From the NCBI RefSeq assembly GCF_000787375.1, contig NZ_JRJU01000003.1:186001-250000 (forward strand): DNA of 64,000 bases, read 5' to 3'. The notes below the pieces were generated by a model. That model did not search any database and was not told where the DNA came from. It saw nothing but the letters and a program-made list of their open reading frames with translations. Origin of the DNA: Halalkalibacter okhensis (GTDB lineage Bacteria; Bacillota; Bacilli; Bacillales; Bacillaceae_D). Both the position numbers and the translations under genes were made by a program. Positions 42,023-52,269 of the stretch are shown piece after piece; positions within the stretch are counted from its first letter, which is position 1, and every line of letters starts with the position of its first letter.

Positions 42023-43183
42023 TTATTGAAAGTCTACTTCCGGAGACTCTTTTATTTCAGGTCGTTTATCATCTTCAGGTGCCAACTTAGGCTTGCCCGG
42101 TGCCTTTGTAATAAACGAGCCTAGTAAATCATTAAATGTTCTCTTTCCTAGCTCTTTTTCAAGCGTGGTTATCGTTTGTAATGACTTTTTGTATATAACA
42201 TCAATATCGTACCCAGCAGCAGTTAAGGCCGTTGCAACAGCTTCTTCGTCTGTATACTTTCGGCTCCCTCTACCTTGCACAAGTTTCATGCCTGGCCACT
42301 GCTTGTTTTCATTCATTGCCATTGATAAGGCATAATCCTGAACACTTTTTCCCCAGCTAATTAATTCATCAAGCGAATGAAGTACTTCAACCACTTCATC
42401 ATCAGTCAGAAGCGGAGGGCTCTGAAAATCTAAACAAGCAAGTTTCATGTTTTCATCTGCCCTCGCTCTGCAAATTGCTCTTGCCTTGCACCACCTGCAG
42501 TGGGGACCAGTTACAAAACTCCCAAGTCCAGCAAATGCTAGTTCCGCCTTTGGCTTGACTTCACTTTGCGCCCATTCCAACAAGTCATCTTTCTTTATTT
42601 CATCAGTGGAAATGTTATCTAATCTTGGTTGTACAATTGTCATACGTATTGTTTCAAAGTTGTAAAGCATCCCAAACCCATGAATGGCTCCTAATGCATA
42701 CAACCGCATTTGTGGATTTTCAGCAGATACTTTGACGCCTTTTCCACCTTTAAGGTCAACCACTTCTAGAATGCCGTCAGATATAATCACTACATCTCCA
42801 GTTCCAAACCCTTCTGGAACCCAAGGACTGAAATCCAACCTTTCCTCAATGAGGATAAGTGGATCTTTACTTCTTGCCCTCGCTTCATTTATTTTTTCGA
42901 TGACAATATCCACATAGCTTTGGACAGCTTGTTCAATTTCTACGTTGTAGAATTCATTTTCTTTCATTTGCTTTAACTTTTTGTTCAATTGGTCTTTTGT
43001 CATTTGTTTTAAGAAATAGGACAAATGAATCTCTGATAGTTCATGCATGAAAGTGCCTTCTCTGGCAAATACACTCGTTTCCCCTTCGAATTGTTCTCCT
43101 AGCCGAATACTTGGTGAACAATTTAACCACAGGTTTGACTTAGAGGCACTTGCAACTGCATGATCTCTGTCTGAATGATTCAT
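42023..43183 (-). CDS. DUF2800, PD-(D/E)XK (Cas4/RecB-like) nuclease
   Basis: About 386 aa. RecB-like nuclease motifs: FMHELSEIHLS, a catalytic GTGDVVII ... LEVVDLKGGKG (D...E/DxK), and four Cys around HCRWCKARAICRARAD (iron-sulphur or zinc knuckle). Acts in phage replication or recombination. An upstream start (43231) is possible, but the ATG at 43183 gives the usual N-terminus (DHAVASASKSNLWLNCSPS). Confidence 0.85.
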   Translation of the reverse strand: MNHSDRDHAVASASKSNLWLNCSPSIRLGEQFEGETSVFAREGTFMHELSEIHLSYFLKQMTKDQLNKKLKQMKENEFYNVEIEQAVQSYVDIVIEKINEARARSKDPLILIEERLDFSPWVPEGFGTGDVVIISDGILEVVDLKGGKGVKVSAENPQMRLYALGAIHGFGMLYNFETIRMTIVQPRLDNISTDEIKKDDLLEWAQSEVKPKAELAFAGLGSFVTGPHCRWCKARAICRARADENMKLACLDFQSPPLLTDDEVVEVLHSLDELISWGKSVQDYALSMAMNENKQWPGMKLVQGRGSRKYTDEEAVATALTAAGYDIDVIYKKSLQTITTLEKELGKRTFNDLLGSFITKAPGKPKLAPEDDKRPEIKESPEVDFQ

Positions 43184-43227
43184 AGATAAAAGAAACCTCC
43201 TTTCCCGTTTGACTGACTGATTCTTTA

Positions 43228-43563
43228 TCAAAGCTTGTCCGCTTTTTCTAACAGTTCAGGATATTTTTCAGCTGGTATATCGCTTAGTTTTTTTGCTCCA
43301 AAGCTAGTAATTAGCTCTTTGACTTGAACCTGTTTTCCATCTTGGGCTAGTGATGCAAGTTTTGATCTGACATCTTCAAAAACTGGTAGTTTAGCTTTTG
43401 GAGGCTTAGCTCGCTCTGGCTCCTGTTCCTTATTTGATTGCTTTTTTTCAATAGTTGCTGTCAATTCGTCTTGACTTTCAAATGAAAGAGCATAAGTTTC
43501 AATACTCCCCGCAACATTTTGTAAGTCATTCACAATATCAAGTAAAAGTTTTGTTTTACTCAT
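43228..43563 (-). CDS. Hypothetical early phage protein
   Basis: 111 aa. N-terminal helix (KTKLLLDIVNDLQNVAGSIE), charged Pro-rich linker, C-terminal domain DVRSKLASLAQDGKQVQVKE ... IPAEKYPELLEKADKL resembling small phage proteins that precede DUF2800. AAAGGAG upstream. Function unknown. Confidence 0.7.
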   Translation of the reverse strand: MSKTKLLLDIVNDLQNVAGSIETYALSFESQDELTATIEKKQSNKEQEPERAKPPKAKLPVFEDVRSKLASLAQDGKQVQVKELITSFGAKKLSDIPAEKYPELLEKADKL

Positions 43564-43661
43564 TTTCTGTTCTCCTTTCTTTTCATTTGCTCATCTAACT
43601 GAGTCGGTCGATTTGCTAGTCTCTTAGATACAATACTGATAGCAGTAAAAACCCCAACCAT
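43560..43661 (-). CDS. Very small early phage protein
   Basis: 33 aa (begins MVGVFTAISIVSKRLANRPT). Its stop overlaps the next start (ATGA) and AAAGGAGAA precedes the ATG, so it is probably translated and coupled. No function known. Confidence 0.5.
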   Translation of the reverse strand: MVGVFTAISIVSKRLANRPTQLDEQMKRKENRK

Positions 43662-43726
43662 TTCTCCTTTTGCATTTGTTTGTCAATAGACATAGCCTTT
43701 TCAACGTCGTCGGTTGTAACCTTCAT
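43616..43726 (-). CDS. Very small early phage protein
   Basis: 36 aa (begins MKVTTDDVEKAMSIDKQMQK), with GTGAGG upstream. Overlaps the next small gene in another frame. It is the first plausible gene of the early operon. Weak evidence. Confidence 0.35.
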   Translation of the reverse strand: MKVTTDDVEKAMSIDKQMQKEKWLGFLLLSVLYLRD

Positions 43727-43822
43727 CTTTCCTCACCCCCTTGTTACCTATATGGCCTTTCACTTATTAGCCAACGGGGATGGGTGTTTGGAAACCAAGA
43801 ATCACAAAATCTTTTTTTTATT

Positions 43823-43871
43823 ATTTAGCAGAAACTCTTAGCGACGTCCCTTTTATGAATTTCTGCTAAAT
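43823..43871. repeat. Inverted repeat with 12-bp arms at the right prophage edge
   Basis: ATTTAGCAGAAA and TTTCTGCTAAAT are separated by 25 nt in the 380-bp gene-free stretch 43741-44120. Could be a regulator operator, a terminator lacking a T-tract, or part of an attachment region. The rest of the stretch is AT-rich with no gene I can support. Confidence 0.5.
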
Positions 43872-44078
43872 TTATTAGGGGTTGGCCAACCTCTTGATGT
43901 AACTTTATCGCGTAATAAAACTATTGTCTTATCACTGAAAGTTAAGCGAATTTGTTCGTTTTTATTAGAATTTTGCTGATAATTTGAGTATCTTGTATTG
44001 TCAACGCCGTAAATTTTGCAAAATGGCCCTGTTTTTTTAACTTCTGAAGTTAATAGTTTTAAAAAAAACAATAAAAAT

Positions 44079-44104
44079 ACTGCACACCACGTATGATGTG
44101 CAGT
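44079..44104 (-). terminator. Terminator of the metallopeptidase gene
   Basis: ACTGCACA / TGTGCAGT 8-bp stem with a 10-nt loop, followed on the - strand by ATTTTTATTGTTTTTTTT. Lies 17 nt beyond the ImmA-like gene stop. Confidence 0.8.
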
Positions 44105-44120
44105 AATATTACATATTTTT

Positions 44121-45680
44121 TTATTTCTCACGACTCCTTGTGCCTAGTGGAGTAACTCCTAAACTTTCTAAAACCTCGTTCCTTTCATCAATAGAGCACC
44201 CACTAAAAGCAGTTATAATATAGCTATAAGCACTATGTTCACGAGAAGAGGTTAATGAATGGCCCGCTAACTTAAGGAGTTCATTCGTCATTGACAAGTC
44301 TAAATCTAGACCAACACATATAGTAATAACAGTTTTCAAATTCGGAGCCTTATCTTTTTTATTCTTTATTCGACTGAAGGCCATATCATCCAATAAAGTT
44401 TTATCCTTAAAGATGGCACTATTCCATTTTTTCATTTCTATGATTTCATATACCTTTTCTGAGAATGTTTTTGTGTATTTTTTAGTTTCCTCATACTTTG
44501 CATCAAACTCCTCACGTAAATTACGGAGTGCCTCAGCCTTATCAAATACAGCGTCATTTTGAGGATTTGAAGCATAAAATGGTAGCCGTTTGTAATCAGT
44601 CGAGTACTGCAACCTATACATGAGGTCTATTTTATGTTGAACGCCTTGTGGGTCGTAACTACTCTTAAGTTTATACGAGAAGTTTAGTACACACTCAATA
44701 AGGTTATCCTTAGCATATTGTGTTAATTCACGCTTACCATTATTTCGTAGTTTAATATATTTGTCTTCGTTTATTACAAAATAGCCATCAACATAAGAGA
44801 ATTGGCCAGATTTTATAATTTCTTGAAATCGAACATTCTTTAAATATTCTTCAAACGCATCATTTAAACCAATTTTTTGAGTATGGTTACCCATGAGGGA
44901 TATATTACCTGTATCCTGGTTGCTTCTATTGTTTAATGACTGTATATAGTCATCATTTTCCTCACTATCAATCTCTTTTGCTTCTTCATAACCCAGCTCT
45001 ATCATTCTTATTTTTGCAGATTGCTTAGAAACACAAAAAAACTCAGCCAAATCGTCAATTATATTTTGGAGAACAGTAATTCTATTTATGCCAATTTCAG
45101 AGGAACCGTAAAAAGTAACCAGTTCTCTAATTTTAATTTTTACCATTTCTTTAGGCATCAAGATCCTAGGTGCAATTCCGCTCGCTTGCCATTCCATCCA
45201 CTCGGCATCACTCCACGAATTGTATTCATTATCTTGAATTCTTCTTACAGGACAACGAAAAGCAATTGCAAAAGTATCTTCTTTCTTACTTTGATGGATA
45301 AAATATGGACGATGCTTATACCAATGAACACACTCATGAGCGAGTGTATTATTCTCTCGCCCAGAATGATTTATATAACTGTCGACAAATACCGTACCCT
45401 TTTGTACTTTTAGTCCCATATATTCCTTTGTAGTGGAATCATAAATATCAATGATTCCGTCACAAAGAGTAATTGCACCTATAATATCAAGACTTTTAGA
45501 AAGCCTTTCTGTTCTAATCACTTTTAACTGAATTTTCTTTTCTGCAATTTCTAAGATAGGGACAGGCATTGGCTTTTCCAAGGCTTCCGGACAATACTTT
45601 TTCAAAAATTCACTCGCAACTATATCAAAATCATTTTTATATATTATTGGTACAAATGAAGATGTATACTTCTGTTTCAT
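44121..45680 (-). CDS. ImmA/IrrE-type zinc metallopeptidase with long C-terminal extension
   Basis: 519 aa. The N-terminal half is an ImmA/IrrE-like metallopeptidase with HECVH (residues 115-119) in NTLAHECVHWYKH and a downstream acidic WSDAEWMEWQA segment. The C-terminal part has an HTH-like stretch (AEFFCVSKQSAKIRMIELGY), a central spacer and a last about 100 residues resembling a regulatory domain (LKTVITICVGLDLDLSMTNE). IrrE/ImmA proteases cleave repressors to induce stress or prophage genes. GGGGAGAGGA precedes the ATG at 45680. It lies 128 bp downstream of hsdR. Confidence 0.8.
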   Translation of the reverse strand: MKQKYTSSFVPIIYKNDFDIVASEFLKKYCPEALEKPMPVPILEIAEKKIQLKVIRTERLSKSLDIIGAITLCDGIIDIYDSTTKEYMGLKVQKGTVFVDSYINHSGRENNTLAHECVHWYKHRPYFIHQSKKEDTFAIAFRCPVRRIQDNEYNSWSDAEWMEWQASGIAPRILMPKEMVKIKIRELVTFYGSSEIGINRITVLQNIIDDLAEFFCVSKQSAKIRMIELGYEEAKEIDSEENDDYIQSLNNRSNQDTGNISLMGNHTQKIGLNDAFEEYLKNVRFQEIIKSGQFSYVDGYFVINEDKYIKLRNNGKRELTQYAKDNLIECVLNFSYKLKSSYDPQGVQHKIDLMYRLQYSTDYKRLPFYASNPQNDAVFDKAEALRNLREEFDAKYEETKKYTKTFSEKVYEIIEMKKWNSAIFKDKTLLDDMAFSRIKNKKDKAPNLKTVITICVGLDLDLSMTNELLKLAGHSLTSSREHSAYSYIITAFSGCSIDERNEVLESLGVTPLGTRSREK

Positions 45681-45808
45681 GAATCCTCTCCCCGCATTTA
45701 TAACCCCACCCTCAATTAGCAAATAACTTGCTGCAATAGTTTTAAGAGAAATAGTCAAACAAAATGATTAATTACAATAAAAAATTATCCACTAAAAATC
45801 GGTTAAAA

Positions 45809-48787
45809 CTATTTACCTTCACGTAATAATTTATAAATTTCTTCCATATATACATTGGTTATCCGTTCCCGGAGTTCCTCATTCTCTAATAGCAACGTAT
45901 AAAAATCCATGTTTTGCTCATAACCAGCTACCAAAGCATCCTCCACACTATCCTCGTAAGTAAACTTAAAGTCCTCCAGCGGGTTACTTTTGGCGCTAAC
46001 TTTTAGCCGTGTATCTTTGAGGAGTAAATCGCGAATTTGCATGGCAGACTTTGATGCCACATCTGGCTCATACCCTTTATCATACATTGCATTGATCTCA
46101 TCAATAATTGCTGAGAGCAATTTCTTTTGTACAACTTCTGGCTGGGCCGGCTTGGGTTTTTTAATTTTCACTTCTGGTTTGGCTTCGACATCAGTCGAGT
46201 TATTTTCTGATGTTTTTTCTTGCCTAAAACCACTCACAGTAATTTTATCCGCCACATCAAAGTCATTTCCGCCTCCGCCCACATTGATTTCCTTGATAAG
46301 ATACGCCAAAAAATTATATTTCTTATGCAAATCCACATTTTCATACGACGTAGCTTGAATCAGGAAGGTGTACCCTTTTAAAAATCGGGCAATTGTTCCA
46401 CGAACTTCAACCTGTTCTAGTTGTGTTTTCTTTTCAAAAGCTCTCCTTGATTTATCTAATAAAGACCACATTTTAGACTTGTCCTTGCTAGTTCGTTTTT
46501 CTTTATATAAATATGCATTAAATGCATCTATATCCTCAGCATCCAAAATATCATAGCCATCAATAACTTTCTCAACATGACGTATATCTGACGGAGTGAT
46601 TGTTTCAAACAAAATAGTATCTTTATAAAAAGGCTCAAAAGCTTTTTTAATATCCTCATATTCATTCTTGAAATCAAGAATAAACGTTTTCTTGTCATAT
46701 GGAGGATAGATACGATTTAGTCGAGATAAAGTTTGCACTGCTGTAGTTTTACTTAGTTTTTTATCTACATACATAGCTGCTAACTTTGGTTGATCAAAAC
46801 CAGTCTGATATTTATCTGCTACAAGCAGAACTTGATAAGAGCTTTTATTAAATTCTTCTGGTAACTCATCTTCGCTAATACCATTAATACCCGGTTCTGA
46901 ATACTCCGTATCTTTAATTTTCACCTTGCCAGAAAATGCAACAAGAGCATGAATATTGGGATAGCCATGAGAAGCAATATATTTCTCAAATTCCTGCTTA
47001 TAAAGAACCGCTGCTTTACGGGAGGATGTTATAACCATGGCTTTTGCTTTACCGCCCAAACTATGAGCAACATTATTTCTAAAATGTTCAATAATAATTT
47101 CTATTTTCTGAGCAATGTTAGTATCATGCAAATCGATAAATCTAGCAATCTTACGCTTTGCAACGATAGAGTGTAATTCTGGGTCGTCCTCAACATTTTT
47201 ATTTAGGTGAAAATATGTTTTCCAAGTCACATAGTTCTCTAAGACATTTAATATATAACCTTCTTCAATTGCCTGTTTCATCGGGTACAGATCAAAAGCA
47301 GCCTTTTGCCCCTGATCATTCAGCGTACCAAAAAGTTGAATGGTCTCCGGCTTGGGAGTCGCTGTAAAAGCAATCATCGAAACATTTTCTTGCTTACCGT
47401 TTCTCTGAATTTCCTCACGAATTATATCTTCTTCCGTTTTTTCTTCATCTGATTCTTCACCTGAAAGCACCGAAGTTACAGCCCTCATTAATGTGCCATC
47501 TGTAGAAGAATGAGCCTCATCAATAAGAACTGCGAAGGATTTATTCCCCATATTCCCCAATAAATTTTGGTTAAGAATGTAGTAAAACTTATGAATCGTG
47601 GTTACAATTATCTTTGTATTTCCTGCCAATGCATCAGCTAAGTCTGTGGAAGTACACTTATCGTCCATTACTTTAATTTGTCCCAACTTATGCTCAATAC
47701 TTGAAACAGCATTCTGCAACTGCCTGTCCACAATAATTCTATCGGTAATAATAAGAATGTTATCAAAGATATTCTTATCTGAACGATCATGTAGGGATGA
47801 AAGTATGTGAGCTAGCCATGCTATGGTATTAGTTTTACCTGAACCTGCAGAATGCTCAATTAAATAATTGCAATTTGTACGATTATCAATAATATCATTC
47901 ATTAGTTTTTCTATTGAACGCAGCTGATGATACCTTGGAAAGATTACGCTTTCTGAATATCTCTTTTTACCTGTATCGGGGTTTAAAATTTCTTTTTTCT
48001 CGACAAATATAAACCGCTCGATTAGAAATATGATTCTATCTTTTGTCCAAATATCTTCCCACATATAAGAAACATTGATTCCATCCTTGTTATGGGGGTT
48101 TCCTTTTCCATAATCTTCAGAGCCCTTGTTAAAGGGACGGAAGAACGAAGACATTCCCTTTAATTCAGTACACATAAATACTTCATTTAAGTCCATAGCA
48201 AAGCAGGTTAAACAACCAGACTTAAATTTAAACAAGCGGGTATTATGGTCACGTTCTTCTTTAAATTGCTTAATAGCATCTTCGTAATTTTGGCCAGAAG
48301 TGTTACATTTCAGTTCTATAGTAAAAATAGCAAGACCATTTAGGAAAATAACCAAGTCTATACGTTCATCCTCTTTATGATAGACCTCCTCCATTACGGA
48401 CAATAAATTCGCATTATATAATGCAGTCGCCTTTGGATTAAATGCTGTCGCCGGCCTCCGGAACATTAAATTAAGAGTTGCACCATTATCAAATTCTACC
48501 CCATTTTTTAACACATCAAGCAGGCCGCGACTGGATTTATTAATTTCTTGATTAATAAAGTTAATAATAGTCTGATCTGTTTTGGTTTTGTAAAACTTTC
48601 TCAGCCTTTCCATAACATCTGGCTGGGTGTTTTCCAAAAACTGAAGTAGTACTTCAGTATCCATTGCCAGCCTAGGATTATATTTATCTGCAGATCGGAT
48701 AAGGTAGCTATTGTCCTCTTTGAGTCGTTCTAGAATTAGCTGTTGGTAATCTTCCTTTTCTCTTAATTGATTTGCAGTTACTGGCAT
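45809..48787 (-). CDS. hsdR: Type I restriction enzyme HsdR subunit
   Basis: 992 aa. N-terminal nuclease domain with DLVIFLNGLAIFTIELK (PD-ExK core), SF2 translocase with Walker A HSAGSGKTNTIAW, DEAH box VLIDEAHSS, motif III AFTATPKPE, motif VI QTLSRLNRIYPP, and a C-terminal helical domain that docks on HsdM. It translocates and cleaves DNA lacking the cognate methylation. Overlaps hsdS by 10 nt. All motifs are intact. Confidence 0.95.
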   Translation of the reverse strand: MPVTANQLREKEDYQQLILERLKEDNSYLIRSADKYNPRLAMDTEVLLQFLENTQPDVMERLRKFYKTKTDQTIINFINQEINKSSRGLLDVLKNGVEFDNGATLNLMFRRPATAFNPKATALYNANLLSVMEEVYHKEDERIDLVIFLNGLAIFTIELKCNTSGQNYEDAIKQFKEERDHNTRLFKFKSGCLTCFAMDLNEVFMCTELKGMSSFFRPFNKGSEDYGKGNPHNKDGINVSYMWEDIWTKDRIIFLIERFIFVEKKEILNPDTGKKRYSESVIFPRYHQLRSIEKLMNDIIDNRTNCNYLIEHSAGSGKTNTIAWLAHILSSLHDRSDKNIFDNILIITDRIIVDRQLQNAVSSIEHKLGQIKVMDDKCTSTDLADALAGNTKIIVTTIHKFYYILNQNLLGNMGNKSFAVLIDEAHSSTDGTLMRAVTSVLSGEESDEEKTEEDIIREEIQRNGKQENVSMIAFTATPKPETIQLFGTLNDQGQKAAFDLYPMKQAIEEGYILNVLENYVTWKTYFHLNKNVEDDPELHSIVAKRKIARFIDLHDTNIAQKIEIIIEHFRNNVAHSLGGKAKAMVITSSRKAAVLYKQEFEKYIASHGYPNIHALVAFSGKVKIKDTEYSEPGINGISEDELPEEFNKSSYQVLLVADKYQTGFDQPKLAAMYVDKKLSKTTAVQTLSRLNRIYPPYDKKTFILDFKNEYEDIKKAFEPFYKDTILFETITPSDIRHVEKVIDGYDILDAEDIDAFNAYLYKEKRTSKDKSKMWSLLDKSRRAFEKKTQLEQVEVRGTIARFLKGYTFLIQATSYENVDLHKKYNFLAYLIKEINVGGGGNDFDVADKITVSGFRQEKTSENNSTDVEAKPEVKIKKPKPAQPEVVQKKLLSAIIDEINAMYDKGYEPDVASKSAMQIRDLLLKDTRLKVSAKSNPLEDFKFTYEDSVEDALVAGYEQNMDFYTLLLENEELRERITNVYMEEIYKLLREGK

Positions 48788-50133
48788 AACATTTCAACCT
48801 CCTCTACACGTTTTTTTCCTGTTACATATTCAAATATAACGGATTTTTTATACTGCTTTATAGTTTCGATAGCTTGTTGTTTTTGAGAAAGGACCAAGTC
48901 GATTTTATTACAATGTGTATCTAAGTAATCAATAATTTCTTGTTGTTCTTCTAACGGTGGTACACAAATATTAAAAAGTCCAATCTGCTCAAAAGTAAGA
49001 CTTTCTCTGTTCCCCCCCACTTGGCACACAGCTATCTGATTCTTTCCAACATCTGAATTCAAGATATATCTCAGGTATTCATTTTGTAGTAATTTAGAAT
49101 CAGTTCTAATAATACAAACATGTTGATTAACATTACCAGGCTCTTTAATAGTATAAATACAACATCTTCCTATTGATGCCCCAGTAATATTAAGTAATAC
49201 ATCTCCTTGAATCAATCTTGTTCCGGCCATTGAATTATCAATATTCTCTGATATATGTTTAACCTCATCAAGTCGTAACCCATCATCATATACATTTTGG
49301 CTACGAATAAATATAATTCCTTCTTCTTCGTAAATATCCGATCCTCCTAGAGGAGTCTTTCCACTTCCGATTTTTGATGAACAGAACTTGATTTTATTCG
49401 TTCCCCAATGTTCAGGTATCTCTCCAATCCAATCAACACCACTATCTCTCAATTGTACGTTCAGGTCGAGACCTTTTGTTACTGTTTCGGTTATCAACGA
49501 TTTTTTGTACTTTTGTAATATTTGCACCTGTTGTTCCATATCTTCAATAATACTGTTAATTCTAGAACATTCTGTTTGAAGGAATTTCGCTATTGCTTTT
49601 TGTTCTTGAATAGTAGGTACACAGAATTTTTCAGTAGCTAACAAACGGGTTAAATCCAAATTCTGAATTCCAGTAGTTTGCTTAATATATAACTTGGTTA
49701 TATCATCTTGATACATTGCGACAAACAAGTATTGTAAATACAATGGTATTACATACTTATTTGTCCTAATCCTTTCAATAAAATTCGAAAATAGTGCAGT
49801 AAAATCAGCATCGAAAATAACAGTCCGTCCAACTGGAGTCTTTTCTCCCCCGCCTGACTTTTCAATTAAAATATCACCTTTTTTTAGCTCTAATCGCTTT
49901 ACAGTTAAACCATTATAATTTCTCAAAGTAAGATTATCTTTTTTTATAGACATTCTTTGATAATCAAAGTCGGCAACTCGGATACATATTATATCAGAAT
50001 TGTTATTTTCCTCTTCTTCCCCCCAAGCCCCATTATCACGAGTCTCAATTAGATACTTTGCTCTATACGTATCCCACTCCAATGGGATGTTTTTTATCCA
50101 TTTGCTTTCGCTTGGTTTCATTTCACTTTTCAC
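48778..50133 (-). CDS. hsdS: Type I restriction-modification specificity subunit HsdS
   Basis: 451 aa with two target-recognition domains, each followed by a conserved helix. First repeat ends QVQILQKYKKSLITETVTKG, second QAIETIKQYKKSVIFEYVTG; WIKNIPLEWDTYRAK and WIGEIPEHWGTNKIKF start the two halves. It determines the bipartite DNA target. Overlaps hsdM by 4 nt. The target itself cannot be read from sequence. Confidence 0.94.
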   Translation of the reverse strand: MKSEMKPSESKWIKNIPLEWDTYRAKYLIETRDNGAWGEEEENNNSDIICIRVADFDYQRMSIKKDNLTLRNYNGLTVKRLELKKGDILIEKSGGGEKTPVGRTVIFDADFTALFSNFIERIRTNKYVIPLYLQYLFVAMYQDDITKLYIKQTTGIQNLDLTRLLATEKFCVPTIQEQKAIAKFLQTECSRINSIIEDMEQQVQILQKYKKSLITETVTKGLDLNVQLRDSGVDWIGEIPEHWGTNKIKFCSSKIGSGKTPLGGSDIYEEEGIIFIRSQNVYDDGLRLDEVKHISENIDNSMAGTRLIQGDVLLNITGASIGRCCIYTIKEPGNVNQHVCIIRTDSKLLQNEYLRYILNSDVGKNQIAVCQVGGNRESLTFEQIGLFNICVPPLEEQQEIIDYLDTHCNKIDLVLSQKQQAIETIKQYKKSVIFEYVTGKKRVEEVEMLCQ

Positions 50134-52253
50134 TTTAAAACCCCACCCTCTTGCAATTCTGCAACTTTTCCGGTTAAGGATTTCTCTAACTCCATAAACT
50201 GCTTTAAAAGGTCATCTGCCTTTTCTGGCTCCTTATACTCGTAAAAATAGCGTGTAAAAGGAAACTCGGCACCAAGCTTTTCCTTATTAGATGCACTTGG
50301 TTTCTTACTATCATCAAATTCATATACATAATGTGCATCTGGTACGTATGGATAAACTTCAGATTGAAAGTATTCCTCAACATCCTGTGTAAGTTTAACA
50401 AACTCAGTATCCTTGGTGGTCGGGTCATAAAGAATATTCCCCTTTTTATCTTTTTGCACAATCGCGGTTTTGTCCATAATTGAAAGTTCCATTGCAATAT
50501 TTCTAAGACGACTAGGTGTCATACCCTCTACATTATTAAGCAGTTTCCTCAGTAGTTTTTCAAAATCGACAAAATTCTTGTACTCTTTATCGGACACGTT
50601 TTCTTTTAAAATCTTAATGACCGTTTCCGTAAATAATTTACCTTTTTGATATTTCTTAAATTTTTTCTCATCAGCAGCAGAGCGAGGATCCATTTCCGAT
50701 AATTCCTCAAAATGTGACTCGTTAAAAACATGAGCATTAGAAGTAAAGAATGCACTCTCTTTTAGACGTTCTATATAGTCCATCGAAATATTTCCTGTTC
50801 TTTGCAGTGGTTGATAAACAGCATACTCCTTGTACATAAACTCTTCATTTTCAAATATCTTACAGTTTGGACCTGGCTCAAAAGAAGCATAAATTTCGGT
50901 AATTTTTTTCATATCTTCTCGAGAGATCTCCTTACGCTTTTTACCTAATGATCTCTTAAGTGGTTTCCAAAAGTCTACTGCATTAATAAGCTGCACTTTA
51001 CCTTTACGTTCAGGGCGTTTATTCTTTGAGAGGATAAACGCATAAATTCCAATATTTGTGTTGTAAAAGAGATCAGTTGGCAGTGCAACAATAGCTTCAA
51101 TCAAGTCATTTTCAAGCATATATCTACGAATTTGACTTTCGCCACTGGTGGTGTTACCACTGAACAGTGGTGAACCGTTGGTAATAATTGCGGCACGCCC
51201 AAAGTCTTCGTCCATCTTATAAATTGCATGTTGCATAAACAACAGTTGCATATCTCCAGTTGCAGGAAGTCCTGCTGGAAAACGACTATCTTTTTGCTTA
51301 TGTTCACTTTTAACTGCCTTTTCCACACCATCAGCCGCGTCCTTACCACCCCAAGGTGTACCGAACGGAGGATTGGCAATTACAATACGCATTGATTGAT
51401 CATCAAAGCAATCTTTTTTCATTGTGTCTTGAAAGTGAATATTCTCTGCACTTTGTCCCTTGATTAGCATATCAGCTAAGCATATTGCATAAGACTCAGG
51501 ATTAATTTCTTGTCCAAACAACCTTACATCTGCATCCGGGTTCATTCGCTTAACAAAATCATAGGTAGTAGATAGCATCCCCCCCGTACCACATGCCATA
51601 TCTAGAACGGTAGTAATTTTCCCCTCATTAAATAGATCGTCACAACCTTCTGCCAAGATAATATTTACCAAGAGGCGAATTACCTCACGAGGAGTGTAGT
51701 GATCACCAGCCTCAGCATTTTCAGAAAATCTTTGGATGATCTCCTCAAACATATATCCCATTTTTATCCCATCAATGGTATCTGGATCAAGGTCTAATTC
51801 AGAAAATTTCTTTACTACACCAAGTAGCCGATTATTTTTATCCATCTTTAGTATTTCTTTCTCGAAATCTAAACTACGAATGATCTCCTGAATATTTCCG
51901 GAAAATCCTTCTATATAACTAATAAAATTTGAAGCGATATTTGGAGAATCATTTAATAATTCTTTTAATGTATATCTACTAGTATTGTAGAATTCATATC
52001 CAGAGGCACGTTCCAAGATTCTGCTTGGTGTATTGGGGTTTTTTTCAAATAATTCGACCACTTTATCTTTCGTTGAAGCCAACGCGCACTCTATGCGGCG
52101 TATAATAATCATAGGGATTATGACATCCTTATATTTTTCCGATTTATAAGTACCTCTAAGTGTATTTGCAATTGAAAAAACCAAACTAACCTCTTTGCTA
52201 ACATTCATTGTGGTTTCATCAAACATCACTTTAGTAAAATTTTTTGTAGCCAT
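50130..52253 (-). CDS. hsdM: Type I DNA methyltransferase subunit HsdM
   Basis: 707 aa, N6-adenine methyltransferase. SAM motif VLDMACGTGGML and catalytic NPPF (IANPPFGTPWGG). The N-terminal helical domain (TLRGTYKSEKYKDVIIPMII) and GDHYTPREVIRLLVNI are typical. A long C-terminal region contacts HsdS. Longer than the usual about 500 aa, as in one HsdM subfamily. Follows a small HTH gene by 16 nt. Confidence 0.95.
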   Translation of the reverse strand: MATKNFTKVMFDETTMNVSKEVSLVFSIANTLRGTYKSEKYKDVIIPMIIIRRIECALASTKDKVVELFEKNPNTPSRILERASGYEFYNTSRYTLKELLNDSPNIASNFISYIEGFSGNIQEIIRSLDFEKEILKMDKNNRLLGVVKKFSELDLDPDTIDGIKMGYMFEEIIQRFSENAEAGDHYTPREVIRLLVNIILAEGCDDLFNEGKITTVLDMACGTGGMLSTTYDFVKRMNPDADVRLFGQEINPESYAICLADMLIKGQSAENIHFQDTMKKDCFDDQSMRIVIANPPFGTPWGGKDAADGVEKAVKSEHKQKDSRFPAGLPATGDMQLLFMQHAIYKMDEDFGRAAIITNGSPLFSGNTTSGESQIRRYMLENDLIEAIVALPTDLFYNTNIGIYAFILSKNKRPERKGKVQLINAVDFWKPLKRSLGKKRKEISREDMKKITEIYASFEPGPNCKIFENEEFMYKEYAVYQPLQRTGNISMDYIERLKESAFFTSNAHVFNESHFEELSEMDPRSAADEKKFKKYQKGKLFTETVIKILKENVSDKEYKNFVDFEKLLRKLLNNVEGMTPSRLRNIAMELSIMDKTAIVQKDKKGNILYDPTTKDTEFVKLTQDVEEYFQSEVYPYVPDAHYVYEFDDSKKPSASNKEKLGAEFPFTRYFYEYKEPEKADDLLKQFMELEKSLTGKVAELQEGGVLK

Positions 52254-52269
52254 GTTACCCTCCTAATAA

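Noticed and set aside
3700-43871. TAGCAGA shared by the left (about 3708) and right (about 43827) prophage edges as an att core
   Set aside because: Only 7 nt match; too short to support an attachment site without an empty-site comparison.
43853-44131. A 92-residue frame at the right prophage edge
   Set aside because: Its start lies inside the terminator of the ImmA-like gene and it has no recognisable sequence or ribosome site.
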